A stretch of DNA of 19,063 bases from Methanobacteriota archaeon (GCA_003229935.1 QIGD01000020.1:1-19063), one strand, 5' to 3'; shown: positions 6,285-13,888, numbered from the stretch's first letter. Translations and numbers: made by a program. The notes: a model not told the origin generated them from the letters alone.

Positions 6285-7094
6285 ATGAAAATAGGCGAAA
6301 CCTTTTTCAAGAACACAGATTTCATATATTATGGCATAAGGAAGGGTAAAGTCAAGCTTGAAACTGAAGCCAGTTTTGTCAGAGCTCATCCTCCAGAACT
6401 GGGTAAAATGCTTATTAAGGGGGATGTGGACATTGCTCCAGCCTCTTCAATAATCTATGCAAAGCATTTCAGACAGCTATATATTTTACCTGATTTCTCT
6501 ATCTCTGCAAAAGGAGAAACAGGAAGTATTCTCATATTTTCAGAAGCTTCAGAGATTGAGGAGCTTTCAGGGAAAACAATAGCAACGCCAGCAACAAGTG
6601 CCAGCTCCGTAGCATTACTGGAGATTATTTTGAAAGAGAAGGGTATAGATGCCGAGATTGTCAGAGGAGTTGAACCTGATTTAGAGAAAATGCTCTCCCA
6701 CTACGAAGCAGCCCTTCTTATCGGAGACGATGCTCTTAAAGAGGCCTATAATAAACCCGAGCTTCTGCTACTTGACCTTGGAACAGCCTGGTATGAGTTG
6801 ACAGGAAAGAAGATGGTGTATGCTCTGTGGCTTCTGAATTCTCCAGAAGCAGGGAAAATATATAATGCTCTTAATGAGTCAAGAAGATATGCTAAAAAAA
6901 ATTTTGACCGGGTTGTTGAAGACCTGGCTGAAAAAGCCTCTCTTCCACAGGAATATCTCTCGGCACATCTCAGGAAGCTCGAGTTCAATCTCAATGAAGA
7001 TGCTCTTGATGGGCTTGAGGAGTATTTCATTCTTGCAGAAAAACATGGAATTATCAATGAAATTCCTGACCTCAGGTTCACAGAGGTGCTCTGA
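6285..7094 (+). CDS. mqnA: Chorismate dehydratase MqnA
   Basis: MqnA converts chorismate to 3-[(1-carboxyvinyl)oxy]benzoate, the first step of the futalosine route. The fold is that of a periplasmic-binding-protein-like enzyme. It opens with MKIGETFFKNTDFIYYGI, the counterpart of the family's N-terminal 'YLNxxPxxYGL' segment, then GDVDIAPASSIIYA, a central GKTIATPATSASSVALLEI hinge region, and LDLGTAWYELTGKKMVYALW, typical of MqnA. I chose ATG 6285 (269 aa) because it begins at the conserved first strand. An in-frame ATG at 6258 lies inside the transposon hairpin and would add nine unrelated residues. The stop overlaps the mqnC start by one base, so they are translationally coupled. mqnE and mqnA were probably adjacent, with only a few tens of bases between them, before the IscB insertion. 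Confidence 0.9.
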   Translation: MKIGETFFKNTDFIYYGIRKGKVKLETEASFVRAHPPELGKMLIKGDVDIAPASSIIYAKHFRQLYILPDFSISAKGETGSILIFSEASEIEELSGKTIATPATSASSVALLEIILKEKGIDAEIVRGVEPDLEKMLSHYEAALLIGDDALKEAYNKPELLLLDLGTAWYELTGKKMVYALWLLNSPEAGKIYNALNESRRYAKKNFDRVVEDLAEKASLPQEYLSAHLRKLEFNLNEDALDGLEEYFILAEKHGIINEIPDLRFTEVL

Positions 7095-8167
7095 TGGAGG
7101 GGATTGAAAAAGCAATAGCAGGAGAAAAGCTGGGAATAAAGGAGGCTGAAGAGCTTTTCACTGCAGATGTCAATCTTCTCGGTTATTCTGCCGATTCTCT
7201 GAGAAAGAAAATCTGCGGAGATACTGTTACCTTTGTAGTGGACACAAATATAAATTATACCAATATATGCACAAGCAGATGCAGCTTCTGTGCCTTCTAC
7301 AGGACAGGTAAGAGCAGTGAAGCCTATGTGCTGAGTCCAAAGGAAATTTTAAAGAAGATTGAAAGTGCTGTAAGACTCGGTACAACTCAGGTTCTTCTGC
7401 AAGGTGGCCTGAATCCAGAGCTTGAAATAGAGTATTATGAGGATATATGTAGAACAGTAAAGGAGAAATTCCCAGGGGTTCAGACACATTTCTTTTCACC
7501 AAGTGAAATTTCGAATATTGCAAAAATCTCTAACCTGAATGTTAAAGAGACCCTTATCAGGCTCAAAGAGGCTGGTCTTGATAGCATACCTGGCGGAGGT
7601 GCAGAAATTCTTGTGGACAGTGTCAGAAAAAAAGTAAGTCCCGGGAAAATAACATGGAAAGAATGGGCGAAAGTTATGGAGATTGCTAATTCCCTTGACA
7701 TTCCAACAACTGCCACCATGGTCTTTGGTATGGGAGAAAGCAGCAGAGAAAGAGCAGAGCATATCTTAAAGCTAAGGAAGCTTCAAGAAAAGAGCGGAGG
7801 CTTTACAGCCTTTATACCCTGGAGCTTTCAGCCAGGAAAAACAGCCCTGGGTAGGGAGCTTGACTACAGTGCTCTTGCCACAGGTATTGACTATCTAAAG
7901 GTTATAGCGGTTTCAAGACTTATTTTTAAGGAGACCATACAGAATATCCAGTGCTCCTGGATAACCCAGGGAAAAAGAATTGCTCAGGTAGCACTAAACT
8001 ATGGAGCCAATGACTTCGGAGGAACTATGATTGAGGAGAATGTTGTCAGAGCCACAGGAAAAGAAATTAATTATATGCCAGAAAAAGAGATTGTGACACT
8101 CATCAAGCAGATAGACAGACCAGCTGCTATGAGAGACACCATGTACAGAATACTAAAAAAATACTGA
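7094..8167 (+). CDS. mqnC: Cyclic dehypoxanthinyl futalosine synthase MqnC (radical SAM)
   Basis: MqnC cyclises dehypoxanthinyl futalosine to the cyclic intermediate that MqnD later cleaves. The 357-aa protein has the cluster motif CTSRCSFC (C59, C63, C66) after NINYTNIC, GTTQVLLQGGLNPELEIEYYE, PGGGAEILVD, FIPWSFQPGKTALG and SWITQGKRIAQVALNYGAND followed by GGTMIEENVVRATG, which is the MqnC signature. GGTG at 7085-7088 gives a ribosome binding site within the end of mqnA. It shares clear similarity with MqnE in this operon, as expected for the two radical-SAM steps of the pathway. MqnB (hydrolase) and MqnD are not in this window and must lie elsewhere or be replaced. Confidence 0.92.
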   Translation: MEGIEKAIAGEKLGIKEAEELFTADVNLLGYSADSLRKKICGDTVTFVVDTNINYTNICTSRCSFCAFYRTGKSSEAYVLSPKEILKKIESAVRLGTTQVLLQGGLNPELEIEYYEDICRTVKEKFPGVQTHFFSPSEISNIAKISNLNVKETLIRLKEAGLDSIPGGGAEILVDSVRKKVSPGKITWKEWAKVMEIANSLDIPTTATMVFGMGESSRERAEHILKLRKLQEKSGGFTAFIPWSFQPGKTALGRELDYSALATGIDYLKVIAVSRLIFKETIQNIQCSWITQGKRIAQVALNYGANDFGGTMIEENVVRATGKEINYMPEKEIVTLIKQIDRPAAMRDTMYRILKKY

Positions 8168-8178
8168 CTACAATCTTC

Positions 8179-8212
8179 GTGAACTACCCTCGACTAAAGT
8201 CGTGGGTTTTCT
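8179..8212 (-). repeat. Solo right-end hairpin of a TnpB-type element
   Basis: Read on the plus strand, GTGAACTACCC then ACTAAAGTCGTGGG is shared with the right end of the TnpB element at 18526-18553. The hairpin is CCC, one mismatch, CGAC (8187-8194) pairing with GTCG, the mismatch, GGG (8199-8206), with a TAAA loop. No TnpB gene lies beside it. It is either a relic or one end of a small non-autonomous element. The rest of the 195-base gap 8168-8362 holds no gene that I can see; it is AT-rich, with the srp54 promoter at its right edge. Confidence 0.65.
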
Positions 8213-8352
8213 GCTATGTCTGTCATAAGTTTAATTGTCACCGTTTTAATATTATCTGTGTTGTAAAATATGAAGTTTTAATTATAAAAATAGTTATAAA
8301 AATCTAAACTTGGACATCCTGAAAAATACTTTTTCCAAGATAAACGGCAGTA

Positions 8353-8363
8353 TTTATTTATAA
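8353..8363 (+). promoter_or_regulatory. TATA box of srp54
   Basis: TTTATTTATAA lies about 25-30 bases upstream of ATG 8387, placing the transcript start at or next to that codon. This supports a leaderless mRNA and argues against the in-frame ATG at 8363, which would fall inside or against the TATA box. Confidence 0.55.
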
Positions 8364-8386
8364 TGGGAAAGCTTCTTTTATATAAT

Positions 8387-9715
8387 ATGGCACTTGAGAA
8401 GCTGGGAGACAGCCTGAGTGGTGTTCTCAGGAAGATTTCCAGAGCAGGACTGATTGATGAGAGACTTGTTAAGGAAGTAATAAAGGATATTCAGAGAGCT
8501 TTACTCAGTGCAGATGTCAACGTTAAGCTAGTAATGAAGATTTCAAAAAAGATACAGGAGAGAGCACTTAAAGAGAAGCCAAAAGCAGGACTGGGAAGGA
8601 AGGAACATATAATAACAATTCTCTATGAAGAACTCTCAAATCTCCTTGGCTCAAGTAAAAACTACTCCCTGCCAAATAAGTCAAGAATACTCATGGTTGG
8701 TCTCCAGGGCTCGGGCAAGACCACAACAACTGTAAAACTGGCAAGATATTTTTCAAAGAGAGGGCTGAGCACATCAATAATAGCAGCTGATACCTATAGA
8801 CCTGCTGCCTATGAACAGCTTTTCCAGCTTGCTGAACCATTTAAAATAAGAATTTATGGAGAGCCTGAAAATAAAAATGCTATTGAAATTGTGAAGTATG
8901 GTCTTCAGGAGCTTAATACAAGTATTGTTATTTTAGACACAGCAGGAAGGCACAGAAAGGAGGAGGAGCTCTTCAAAGAAATGAGGGAAATAAACAAAAA
9001 ATTCAAACCTGATGAGAAATTCCTTGTTATAGATTCAAATATAGGACAGCAGGCAGGTGCTCAGGCCAAAGCTTTTCATGAATCCATAGGCATAACTGGG
9101 GTTATTCTTACAAAACTCGATGGTTCAGCCAGAGGAGGTGGAGCTCTAAGCGCTGTGGCGGAAACCGGTGCACCTGTACGCTTTATAGGCGTGGGAGAAA
9201 AGATGGGTGACCTAGAAGTGTTCAATCCAGAACGCTTTATCTCAAGAATTTTGGGTATGGGTGACCTTCAAACTCTCCTCGAAAAGGCAAAGGGTGTCTT
9301 GGACGAAAAGAAGGCCAAAGAAATGCTCAAGGGAGATTTTACTCTCGATGACCTCTATGAACAGCTTCAGAGTATTAAGAAAATGGGCCCCCTGAACTCT
9401 GTGTTGAGTATGATACCTGGAATGGGAATGTCTCTGCCCAAAGAAGCTTCAAATGTTACAGAGGAGAAGTTCAGGAAGTTTTTAATTATTATGGATTCAA
9501 TGACAGTAAAGGAGAGGGCAAAGCCAAAGATTATCAACGCCTCAAGAATGAAGAGAGTTGCCAGAGGTGCCGGTTCGGAACCTGAAGATGTTAAGGAGCT
9601 GATGAACTATTATAAGCTGATGCATAATGCTTTTAAGGGTTTCGGAAAGAGAGGGATGAAGAGAGGCTTTTCTCCGGGTGCTCTCAGCAAAATAATGAAA
9701 GGAATGAAGTTCTGA
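8387..9715 (+). CDS. srp54: Signal recognition particle GTPase SRP54 (Ffh)
   Basis: SRP54 binds signal peptides and 7S RNA and docks with FtsY to target proteins to the membrane. Starting at ATG 8387 the 442-aa protein begins MALEKLGDSL, as archaeal SRP54 does, with the N domain at 1-95. The G domain has the P-loop GLQGSGKTTTT (105-115), DTYRPAAYEQL (135-145), DTAGRH (184-189) and TKLDGSARGG (242-251). The methionine-rich M domain follows from about 300, with MGPLNSVLSMIPGMG and the RNA-binding segment with KIINASRMKRVARGAG, ending in a basic, Met-rich tail. The eight extra residues from an upstream ATG (8363) are not conserved, and a TATA box overlaps them. It converges on the glycosyltransferase gene with a 12-base gap. 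Confidence 0.95.
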   Translation: MALEKLGDSLSGVLRKISRAGLIDERLVKEVIKDIQRALLSADVNVKLVMKISKKIQERALKEKPKAGLGRKEHIITILYEELSNLLGSSKNYSLPNKSRILMVGLQGSGKTTTTVKLARYFSKRGLSTSIIAADTYRPAAYEQLFQLAEPFKIRIYGEPENKNAIEIVKYGLQELNTSIVILDTAGRHRKEEELFKEMREINKKFKPDEKFLVIDSNIGQQAGAQAKAFHESIGITGVILTKLDGSARGGGALSAVAETGAPVRFIGVGEKMGDLEVFNPERFISRILGMGDLQTLLEKAKGVLDEKKAKEMLKGDFTLDDLYEQLQSIKKMGPLNSVLSMIPGMGMSLPKEASNVTEEKFRKFLIIMDSMTVKERAKPKIINASRMKRVARGAGSEPEDVKELMNYYKLMHNAFKGFGKRGMKRGFSPGALSKIMKGMKF

Positions 9716-9727
9716 GCATTTTATAAC

Positions 9728-10723
9728 TTAAAGGAAAAATTCCAGTGACCCATCCTTAGCCTTAGTATATATACTATCCATATTCTCACCCAGTCTTCTG
9801 CCTGTAAACCTTACCTCTTTTTTACTCAGCTTCTCCCTGAGCTTTTCATCATCAAGAAGCTTTATTATAGCCTCTGCCAGAGCAGAGGGACTTTCCTTTT
9901 CCACAAGTATGGCTCTACCCTCAAGGATTTCAGGCAGACCTCCCACCCTGCTTGCAACTACAGGTATGCCAAGAGCCATAGCTTCAAGGGCGACCAGACT
10001 CAGACCCTCTTCTCTTGATGGTATAACAACCACCTCAGCCCTAGAATAAAACTCATCAAGCTTCTCTCTGAATCCCAGAAAGCTCACACCACTAGCTACT
10101 TTCTCATTCATACCTCCACCAACAACAGAAAGCTTCGCCCAAGGTATTTTCTCCCTCACCATTTTGAAAGCATCAAGAAGAATATCCAGACCCTTTTGCC
10201 TTACAGAGCTTCCAACAAAGAGAATCTCACCCTTCTCAGGCTTTCTATCCTTCAGAGACTCAATTCCCGGTGCACCATAAACAACCTCCACTTTATTCTC
10301 ATCTGCTCCCAGCCTCACTGCCTCCCTCTTTAAATACTCGCTCACAGCACAGATGTGGTCACTGTGCCTCAGAACAAAGTTCACAAGAGGTTTACCATGC
10401 CCTCTTCCCAGAACAGTTATATCGCTTCCATGAAGTGTGAGCACAAGAGGAATACCAAGAATTCTGCTCAGGAGGAATCCTAGAAACCCCTGAGGAAATG
10501 CATAGTGAGCATGAACTATATCGAATTTATTTCTTCCAGATAATATAACAGCCCTGAAAAAACCATAAATTATATAACCAAAAGCCCTGAAAACAGGAAA
10601 ATTTAGAGCTTTAGGATATCCTATAACTATGAAATCATTCTTTGAGTTCTCAATAATCTTTTCCACATGGGTTACAACACCACCTCTGGATGGCTTCCAG
10701 ATACTCAGAAGGAGTACCTTCAT
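9728..10723 (-). CDS. GT4-family glycosyltransferase
   Basis: The 331-aa protein has the GT-B layout of GT4 retaining glycosyltransferases. The N-terminal Rossmann domain opens MKVLLLSIWKPSRGGVVTHVEK, with acceptor-side motifs HAHYAFPQG and LTLHGSDI. The C-terminal donor domain has ILFVGSSVRQKGLDILLDAF and the SREEGLSLVALEAMALG segment, which contains the E-x7-E motif. It probably transfers a sugar from a nucleotide donor onto a lipid- or polymer-linked glycan at the inner membrane face. Its start codon overlaps the stop of the upstream polymerase-like gene (ATGA), so it is the last gene of a four-gene minus-strand operon. Sugar specificity cannot be read from the sequence. Confidence 0.88.
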   Translation of the reverse strand: MKVLLLSIWKPSRGGVVTHVEKIIENSKNDFIVIGYPKALNFPVFRAFGYIIYGFFRAVILSGRNKFDIVHAHYAFPQGFLGFLLSRILGIPLVLTLHGSDITVLGRGHGKPLVNFVLRHSDHICAVSEYLKREAVRLGADENKVEVVYGAPGIESLKDRKPEKGEILFVGSSVRQKGLDILLDAFKMVREKIPWAKLSVVGGGMNEKVASGVSFLGFREKLDEFYSRAEVVVIPSREEGLSLVALEAMALGIPVVASRVGGLPEILEGRAILVEKESPSALAEAIIKLLDDEKLREKLSKKEVRFTGRRLGENMDSIYTKAKDGSLEFFL

Positions 10724-12072
10724 CCTTTACTCCCCTCTGCCAGATGTGCTATAGAAATAAAGAGAGAAGCTGAGAATAGCACAAAAACATTGAAATCCAC
10801 AAGGCCAGTTTCAATACCTACAAGGAGATAAGCAAATAGTATAGAAAAGAAGGCTGTAGCCAGAGGAGAAGCTGTTGCTATGGAATTCTTAAAGGCAAGC
10901 CCTATTATAACTCCAAGAATTAATAGAAATAAGACACTTCCAATGAGTCCAAGGTCAAGAGAAACAGGACCCAGAAGAGTTGATGTAAGAGTTACGCCTG
11001 TAACTCCAAATTCTCTTGCCACAATCGTTCTTGGACCAAGACTGGGGCCAGGAATAAAGTTGAGGAAGGACGAGAAAGTTGAAAGAGCTATTCTGCCGTG
11101 GTAAACACCTGTAAGAAGAACATTGTAACCAGAGAAGTGGCTCACATAGAAGAGGTTATTGACAATATAATTATAAATGCTGAGAGTTACACCCACCCTA
11201 TTACCTATAACGTGAGAGATTCCAAGAGCGTAGCCCATCCTGATAGCCCTGTAGGCTCCCATAGCAGAGATTGCCAGAAGTCCTGAAGCCATAGCTGATA
11301 TAATTTCAAAATTGCCTATAAGAGCATAGCGATACATAACAAATGTAAAGCCTAAAAGGGAAACAAGAGTCTGGGTTCTGAAGCCAAGTAAGGTTACAAG
11401 GAAGGTTGTGATAAGAGCTATTGTGAACACTTTAACTCTGGCATTACTCCTATTCCTTCTGCCATTATAGTACTCCCATGCAATATAGGAGGCAATCATT
11501 AGCCCTGCAAGCACAATAAAAGTTGAAGTATAAGTAAGAAGTACACTGAGCTTCTTTCTTGCAATAGGCTCGAAAAGTGGAATCTCTCTGACATAATAGA
11601 TATCGAGCATAAGGCATATAAGAGAGAAGAGATAGAGAAGAACACCAGCTTTAAGAGATGCTGATTTAAAATCACCTTCCCTGAAACTCACCCTTTTTGC
11701 AAAAGTAAAGCCAAAAACAAAGAAAACTAAAGTGACAAGAAGAAAGACCAGAGCCCGCAGGGATATGGTATAGCTGCTCAGAAGAATAAAAGAAGCATAT
11801 GCAAGGAGAAATATTTTATCAGGCTTCAGAAGATTGAAATTTAACCTTGAATTTAACCTGTCAACAAATCCCCATAATCTGGCAGGATAAAATAAACTAT
11901 TCACAAACCTTCTCAGGCCGGAAATTGAATATATATCAATTATCTTTTCTGCAGTAAATGATAGTAAAGCAACAAACCTGCTATGTCGGAGTGAATTTAG
12001 AGAAAAGGCTATAAGGCCGAAAATTATGGATACAAATCTGCTGTATCTAAAGGAGTTTTTCAACAGATACAT
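10720..12072 (-). CDS. Polytopic membrane protein, oligosaccharide repeat-unit polymerase-like (Wzy-type)
   Basis: The 450-aa protein has about ten or more hydrophobic segments, starting near residues 86-125 and ending near 395-443, with a basic cytoplasmic loop (NGRRNRSNARVK, about 205-216). A long loop before the last membrane segments contains FIPGPSLGPRTIVAREFG and TLTSTLLGPVSLDLGLIGS, a pattern I associate with archaeal oligosaccharide repeat-unit polymerases that join lipid-linked repeat units on the outer face. The ATG at 12072 lies 26 bases inside the end of the upstream gene, and the stop overlaps the glycosyltransferase start by four bases. Its place next to a GT4 enzyme supports a role in surface polysaccharide. 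The exact polymer is unknown. Confidence 0.7.
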   Translation of the reverse strand: MYLLKNSFRYSRFVSIIFGLIAFSLNSLRHSRFVALLSFTAEKIIDIYSISGLRRFVNSLFYPARLWGFVDRLNSRLNFNLLKPDKIFLLAYASFILLSSYTISLRALVFLLVTLVFFVFGFTFAKRVSFREGDFKSASLKAGVLLYLFSLICLMLDIYYVREIPLFEPIARKKLSVLLTYTSTFIVLAGLMIASYIAWEYYNGRRNRSNARVKVFTIALITTFLVTLLGFRTQTLVSLLGFTFVMYRYALIGNFEIISAMASGLLAISAMGAYRAIRMGYALGISHVIGNRVGVTLSIYNYIVNNLFYVSHFSGYNVLLTGVYHGRIALSTFSSFLNFIPGPSLGPRTIVAREFGVTGVTLTSTLLGPVSLDLGLIGSVLFLLILGVIIGLAFKNSIATASPLATAFFSILFAYLLVGIETGLVDFNVFVLFSASLFISIAHLAEGSKG

Positions 12073-12874
12073 AAGTTGCCTCTCTTCTATCTCTCAAAAT
12101 GCCATCTGCCTTAAGATAACTGTAAAGCTTGTCAAGCTTCTCCTCTTTCAGCTTTCCAGAAAAGCCAAGATAAACTTTAAAGTTTTTCAGAGTAACCTCT
12201 CCAGAACTTAAATTCAGCCTTTCAACCTCGTTCAAATCAATAAGATAGTAATTTAATGAGTAGAAGTTAACACCTAATTTCTGGGCTTTACTTCTTACAC
12301 AGGCGAAACATCTTGCAGCATTATTTTCGAACACAGGAAAACCAACCCCAGGGTTTTGAATTAAAACATTGCCACTCAATACAACATTCACAGCACCACT
12401 TTCTTTTTTAATATCCTTTAAAGTATCAATAAAGTTACTAAAATTAGAAAATTGTCTCTTCGAGGGGTAAAAAGACACAGAACTGTCATAAAGGGGTATT
12501 AATTCAACTCTATTTGCTGAAAAATCTTCTAGATAGCTCATACTACCTCCGACAGTAGTCTTATCGCCATATTTATTCTTAAGAACAATAGTACCACCAT
12601 AAGCATCCACAACCATTCCCTGCTTTACTATTTCCTTGCCAAAGGGGTCTCCTATATTCCTTCCTGTGACTGTTGCTTCCACAAGGAAGCCCTTCATCTC
12701 CAGCTTATTGACTGCCTTTACTGCCTGATAAACCTCCTCGCCATTATAAACCATCTTATTCTGAAAGACGGTAGAAATAGTAATAAAAACGAGAAATAGA
12801 AAAACAGCTATGACAAAAAAATCAATAACATTTATTCCAAATATTTTCCCTTTTTTCCTGTCAATCAACTTCAT
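12047..12874 (-). CDS. DUF4330-like membrane-anchored protein
   Basis: Starting at ATG 12874 the 275-aa protein reads MKLIDRKKGKIFGINVIDF and then one strong membrane helix (about residues 19-38, FFVIAVFLFLVFITISTVF). This is the usual start of DUF4330 proteins: a short basic cytosolic tip, one helix, and a beta-rich outer domain. The remaining 235 residues are probably extracytoplasmic. They include GGTIVLKNKYGDKTTVGG and a Cys pair in CFACVRSK that could bind metal or form a disulphide. The start at 12874 overlaps the stop of the upstream small membrane protein by 14 bases. A longer frame from 12901 exists, but it would add only nine poorly conserved residues. Function is unknown; the operon context suggests polysaccharide assembly or export. 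Confidence 0.7.
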   Translation of the reverse strand: MKLIDRKKGKIFGINVIDFFVIAVFLFLVFITISTVFQNKMVYNGEEVYQAVKAVNKLEMKGFLVEATVTGRNIGDPFGKEIVKQGMVVDAYGGTIVLKNKYGDKTTVGGSMSYLEDFSANRVELIPLYDSSVSFYPSKRQFSNFSNFIDTLKDIKKESGAVNVVLSGNVLIQNPGVGFPVFENNAARCFACVRSKAQKLGVNFYSLNYYLIDLNEVERLNLSSGEVTLKNFKVYLGFSGKLKEEKLDKLYSYLKADGILRDRREATYVSVEKLL

Positions 12875-13190
12875 TTTTCTTCTCCACACTTCTATATACA
12901 AAGTAAATAATGTTCAGAAGAAAGAGAATAAAGAATATCCTCAGAAACATACCATAAAAAACAGGATTGTTTAAAATTGAATTACCAAAAATTTTGTCAT
13001 AAACATAAATCATAACCTGATAGAAGTAGTTGTATAAGAAGAAGTAGTGGTTATATAAATTGCGATAAGTCTCAAAAAAAGTTATTTTAAAAACAAAGTA
13101 AACAAACAGAATTTGAAGAGCCGAGAAAATCACAGAATAGCCAAGAATCTCAAGTGCATTTTCAACTCTGTTTTTCAGTTTCATTACCAT
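12861..13190 (-). CDS. Small membrane protein of unknown function
   Basis: I do not recognise this 109-aa protein. It has a hydrophobic segment at about 16-39 (GYSVIFSALQILFVYFVFK), a middle stretch very rich in Tyr and Phe (about 41-68), and a second strong helix at about 79-102 (FLRIFFILFLLNIIYFVY), then a charged tip KKNEVD. It is the first gene of the minus-strand glycan operon and overlaps the DUF4330-like gene, so the two may be partners in one membrane complex. ATG 13190 or 13184 could be the start. Confidence 0.6.
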   Translation of the reverse strand: MVMKLKNRVENALEILGYSVIFSALQILFVYFVFKITFFETYRNLYNHYFFLYNYFYQVMIYVYDKIFGNSILNNPVFYGMFLRIFFILFLLNIIYFVYRSVEKKNEVD

Positions 13191-13239
13191 GGCTATAAAA
13201 TCTTCCCCGGAGTTAAAAAAGCTTTTGCTATTTACACCT

Positions 13240-13247
13240 GCATGATA
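13240..13247. repeat. Left target-site duplication (GCATGATA)
   Basis: It is identical to 13523-13530. The two copies flank the inverted repeats of the insertion element exactly. Confidence 0.8.
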
Positions 13248-13522
13248 CTATAGCGTCAATCCTCTTTTGGATTTTTGAACTTTCCCATGGCCCCAAGTCA
13301 TGATATCCTTTATCCCACTACTGGTACCAAATAGGTTTAGGTTTTGATTTATGGATGTCAGCCTAGTGTACAAAAGCTTTATATCTAAATGTGCATGTAC
13401 ACCACATATAAAAAGGTTTTTACACTACAGAAATTTGTGGAATCAGAAGTCATTCAGTCCTGGAAATAAAAGTACTACATGAGTGATTGTTGTCTGAAAT
13501 AACGGAAAAAATGACGCTATAG
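13248..13522. mobile_element. Non-autonomous insertion element (MITE-like) with inverted repeats and target duplication
   Basis: CTATAGCGTCA at 13248-13258 is the exact inverted repeat of TGACGCTATAG at 13512-13522. The element is bounded by direct repeats GCATGATA at 13240-13247 and 13523-13530, an 8-bp target duplication (10 bp if the chance CT match is counted). The 275-bp body has no full reading frame. It holds a 26-codon frame (13389-13469) that could be the first codons of a lost transposase. The family is not determined; 8-bp duplications occur in several DDE transposase families. Confidence 0.82.
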
Positions 13523-13530
13523 GCATGATA
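13523..13530. repeat. Right target-site duplication (GCATGATA)
   Basis: This is the second copy. On the minus strand it encodes part of the Val-Ser-Cys stretch at the C-terminus of the broken MazG gene. Confidence 0.8.
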
Positions 13531-13865
13531 CTGAGTTATAATAACATAACCTTGGATATTTTTTACTCACCATAGCAAGAAGTCCCCTTGTGTAAGCGTG
13601 AAATAGCTCACTCATAGCTTCCTCTAGGTCTAACCCTCAAGATTGGCAAAACTTGCTGCTCATACTATAATATCTGCAAGTTCCTCAGCTACGCCCTCCC
13701 TATCATCCTTCCTGTAAACTTCGCAAAGTTCCTCACCCAGCCTTAAAAGAGTTGAGGATTTTCCTCTGTTTTTATCTTTCTCAAAGTAAATTTTTCTTAT
13801 TAACTCCTGAAACTCTATAATTCCTATGTTCTCAACCTTCATGAGTTTTTATGAATATATCAAGA

Positions 13866-13884
13866 TGTTAATTTAAATATATTT
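13866..13884. promoter_or_regulatory. AT-rich divergent promoter region
   Basis: TTAATTTAAATATATTTTT lies between the minus-strand MazG pseudogene (start 13842) and the plus-strand zinc-ribbon gene (13889). On the minus strand it is 25-35 bases before the MazG start, a fitting TATA distance. It is too close to 13889 to be a normal TATA box for that gene. Confidence 0.35.
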
Positions 13885-13888
13885 TTAC

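Larger units (their letters stand above)
13228..13842 (-). pseudogene. MazG-like nucleotide pyrophosphohydrolase, broken by a nonsense change, a frameshift and an insertion
   Basis: Residues 1-60 (13842-13663) are intact: an N-terminal helix, then RLGEELCEVYRKDD with the EExxE motif, and EELADIIV with ExxD, the metal ligands of MazG-fold enzymes that hydrolyse NTPs to NMP and pyrophosphate. The frame then meets TGA where MazG proteins usually have a Trp-like residue, continues AASFANLEG, and loses one G in a G run. In the shifted frame GLDLEEAMSELFHAYTRG and LLAMVSKKYPRL continue. The frame is cut by the 275-bp element at 13248-13522; across the junction it ends NSVSCRCK and a stop at 13228-13230. 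Removing the element and one target copy, restoring one G and reverting the TGA gives a normal MazG-like protein of about 105-110 aa. Confidence 0.8.

Noticed and set aside
3626..8167. The two radical-SAM proteins as CofG/CofH (F420 synthesis)
   Set aside because: Both carry MqnE/MqnC-specific segments (for example MLGKKLAQVALRSGAND and SWITQGKRIAQVALNYGAND) and MqnA is in the same operon.
8168..8362. A tRNA or small RNA gene in the gap before srp54
   Set aside because: Apart from the solo hairpin I see no cloverleaf, box C/D motif or other RNA signature.
13378..13385. TTTATATC as promoter of the 26-codon frame in the MITE
   Set aside because: It is only a few bases before the ATG, too close for an archaeal TATA box to drive that start.
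13663..13842. TGA read as tryptophan in the MazG-like gene
   Set aside because: Intact genes here (mqnA, mqnC, srp54) end with TGA, and the gene also has a frameshift and an insertion, so decay explains it more simply.
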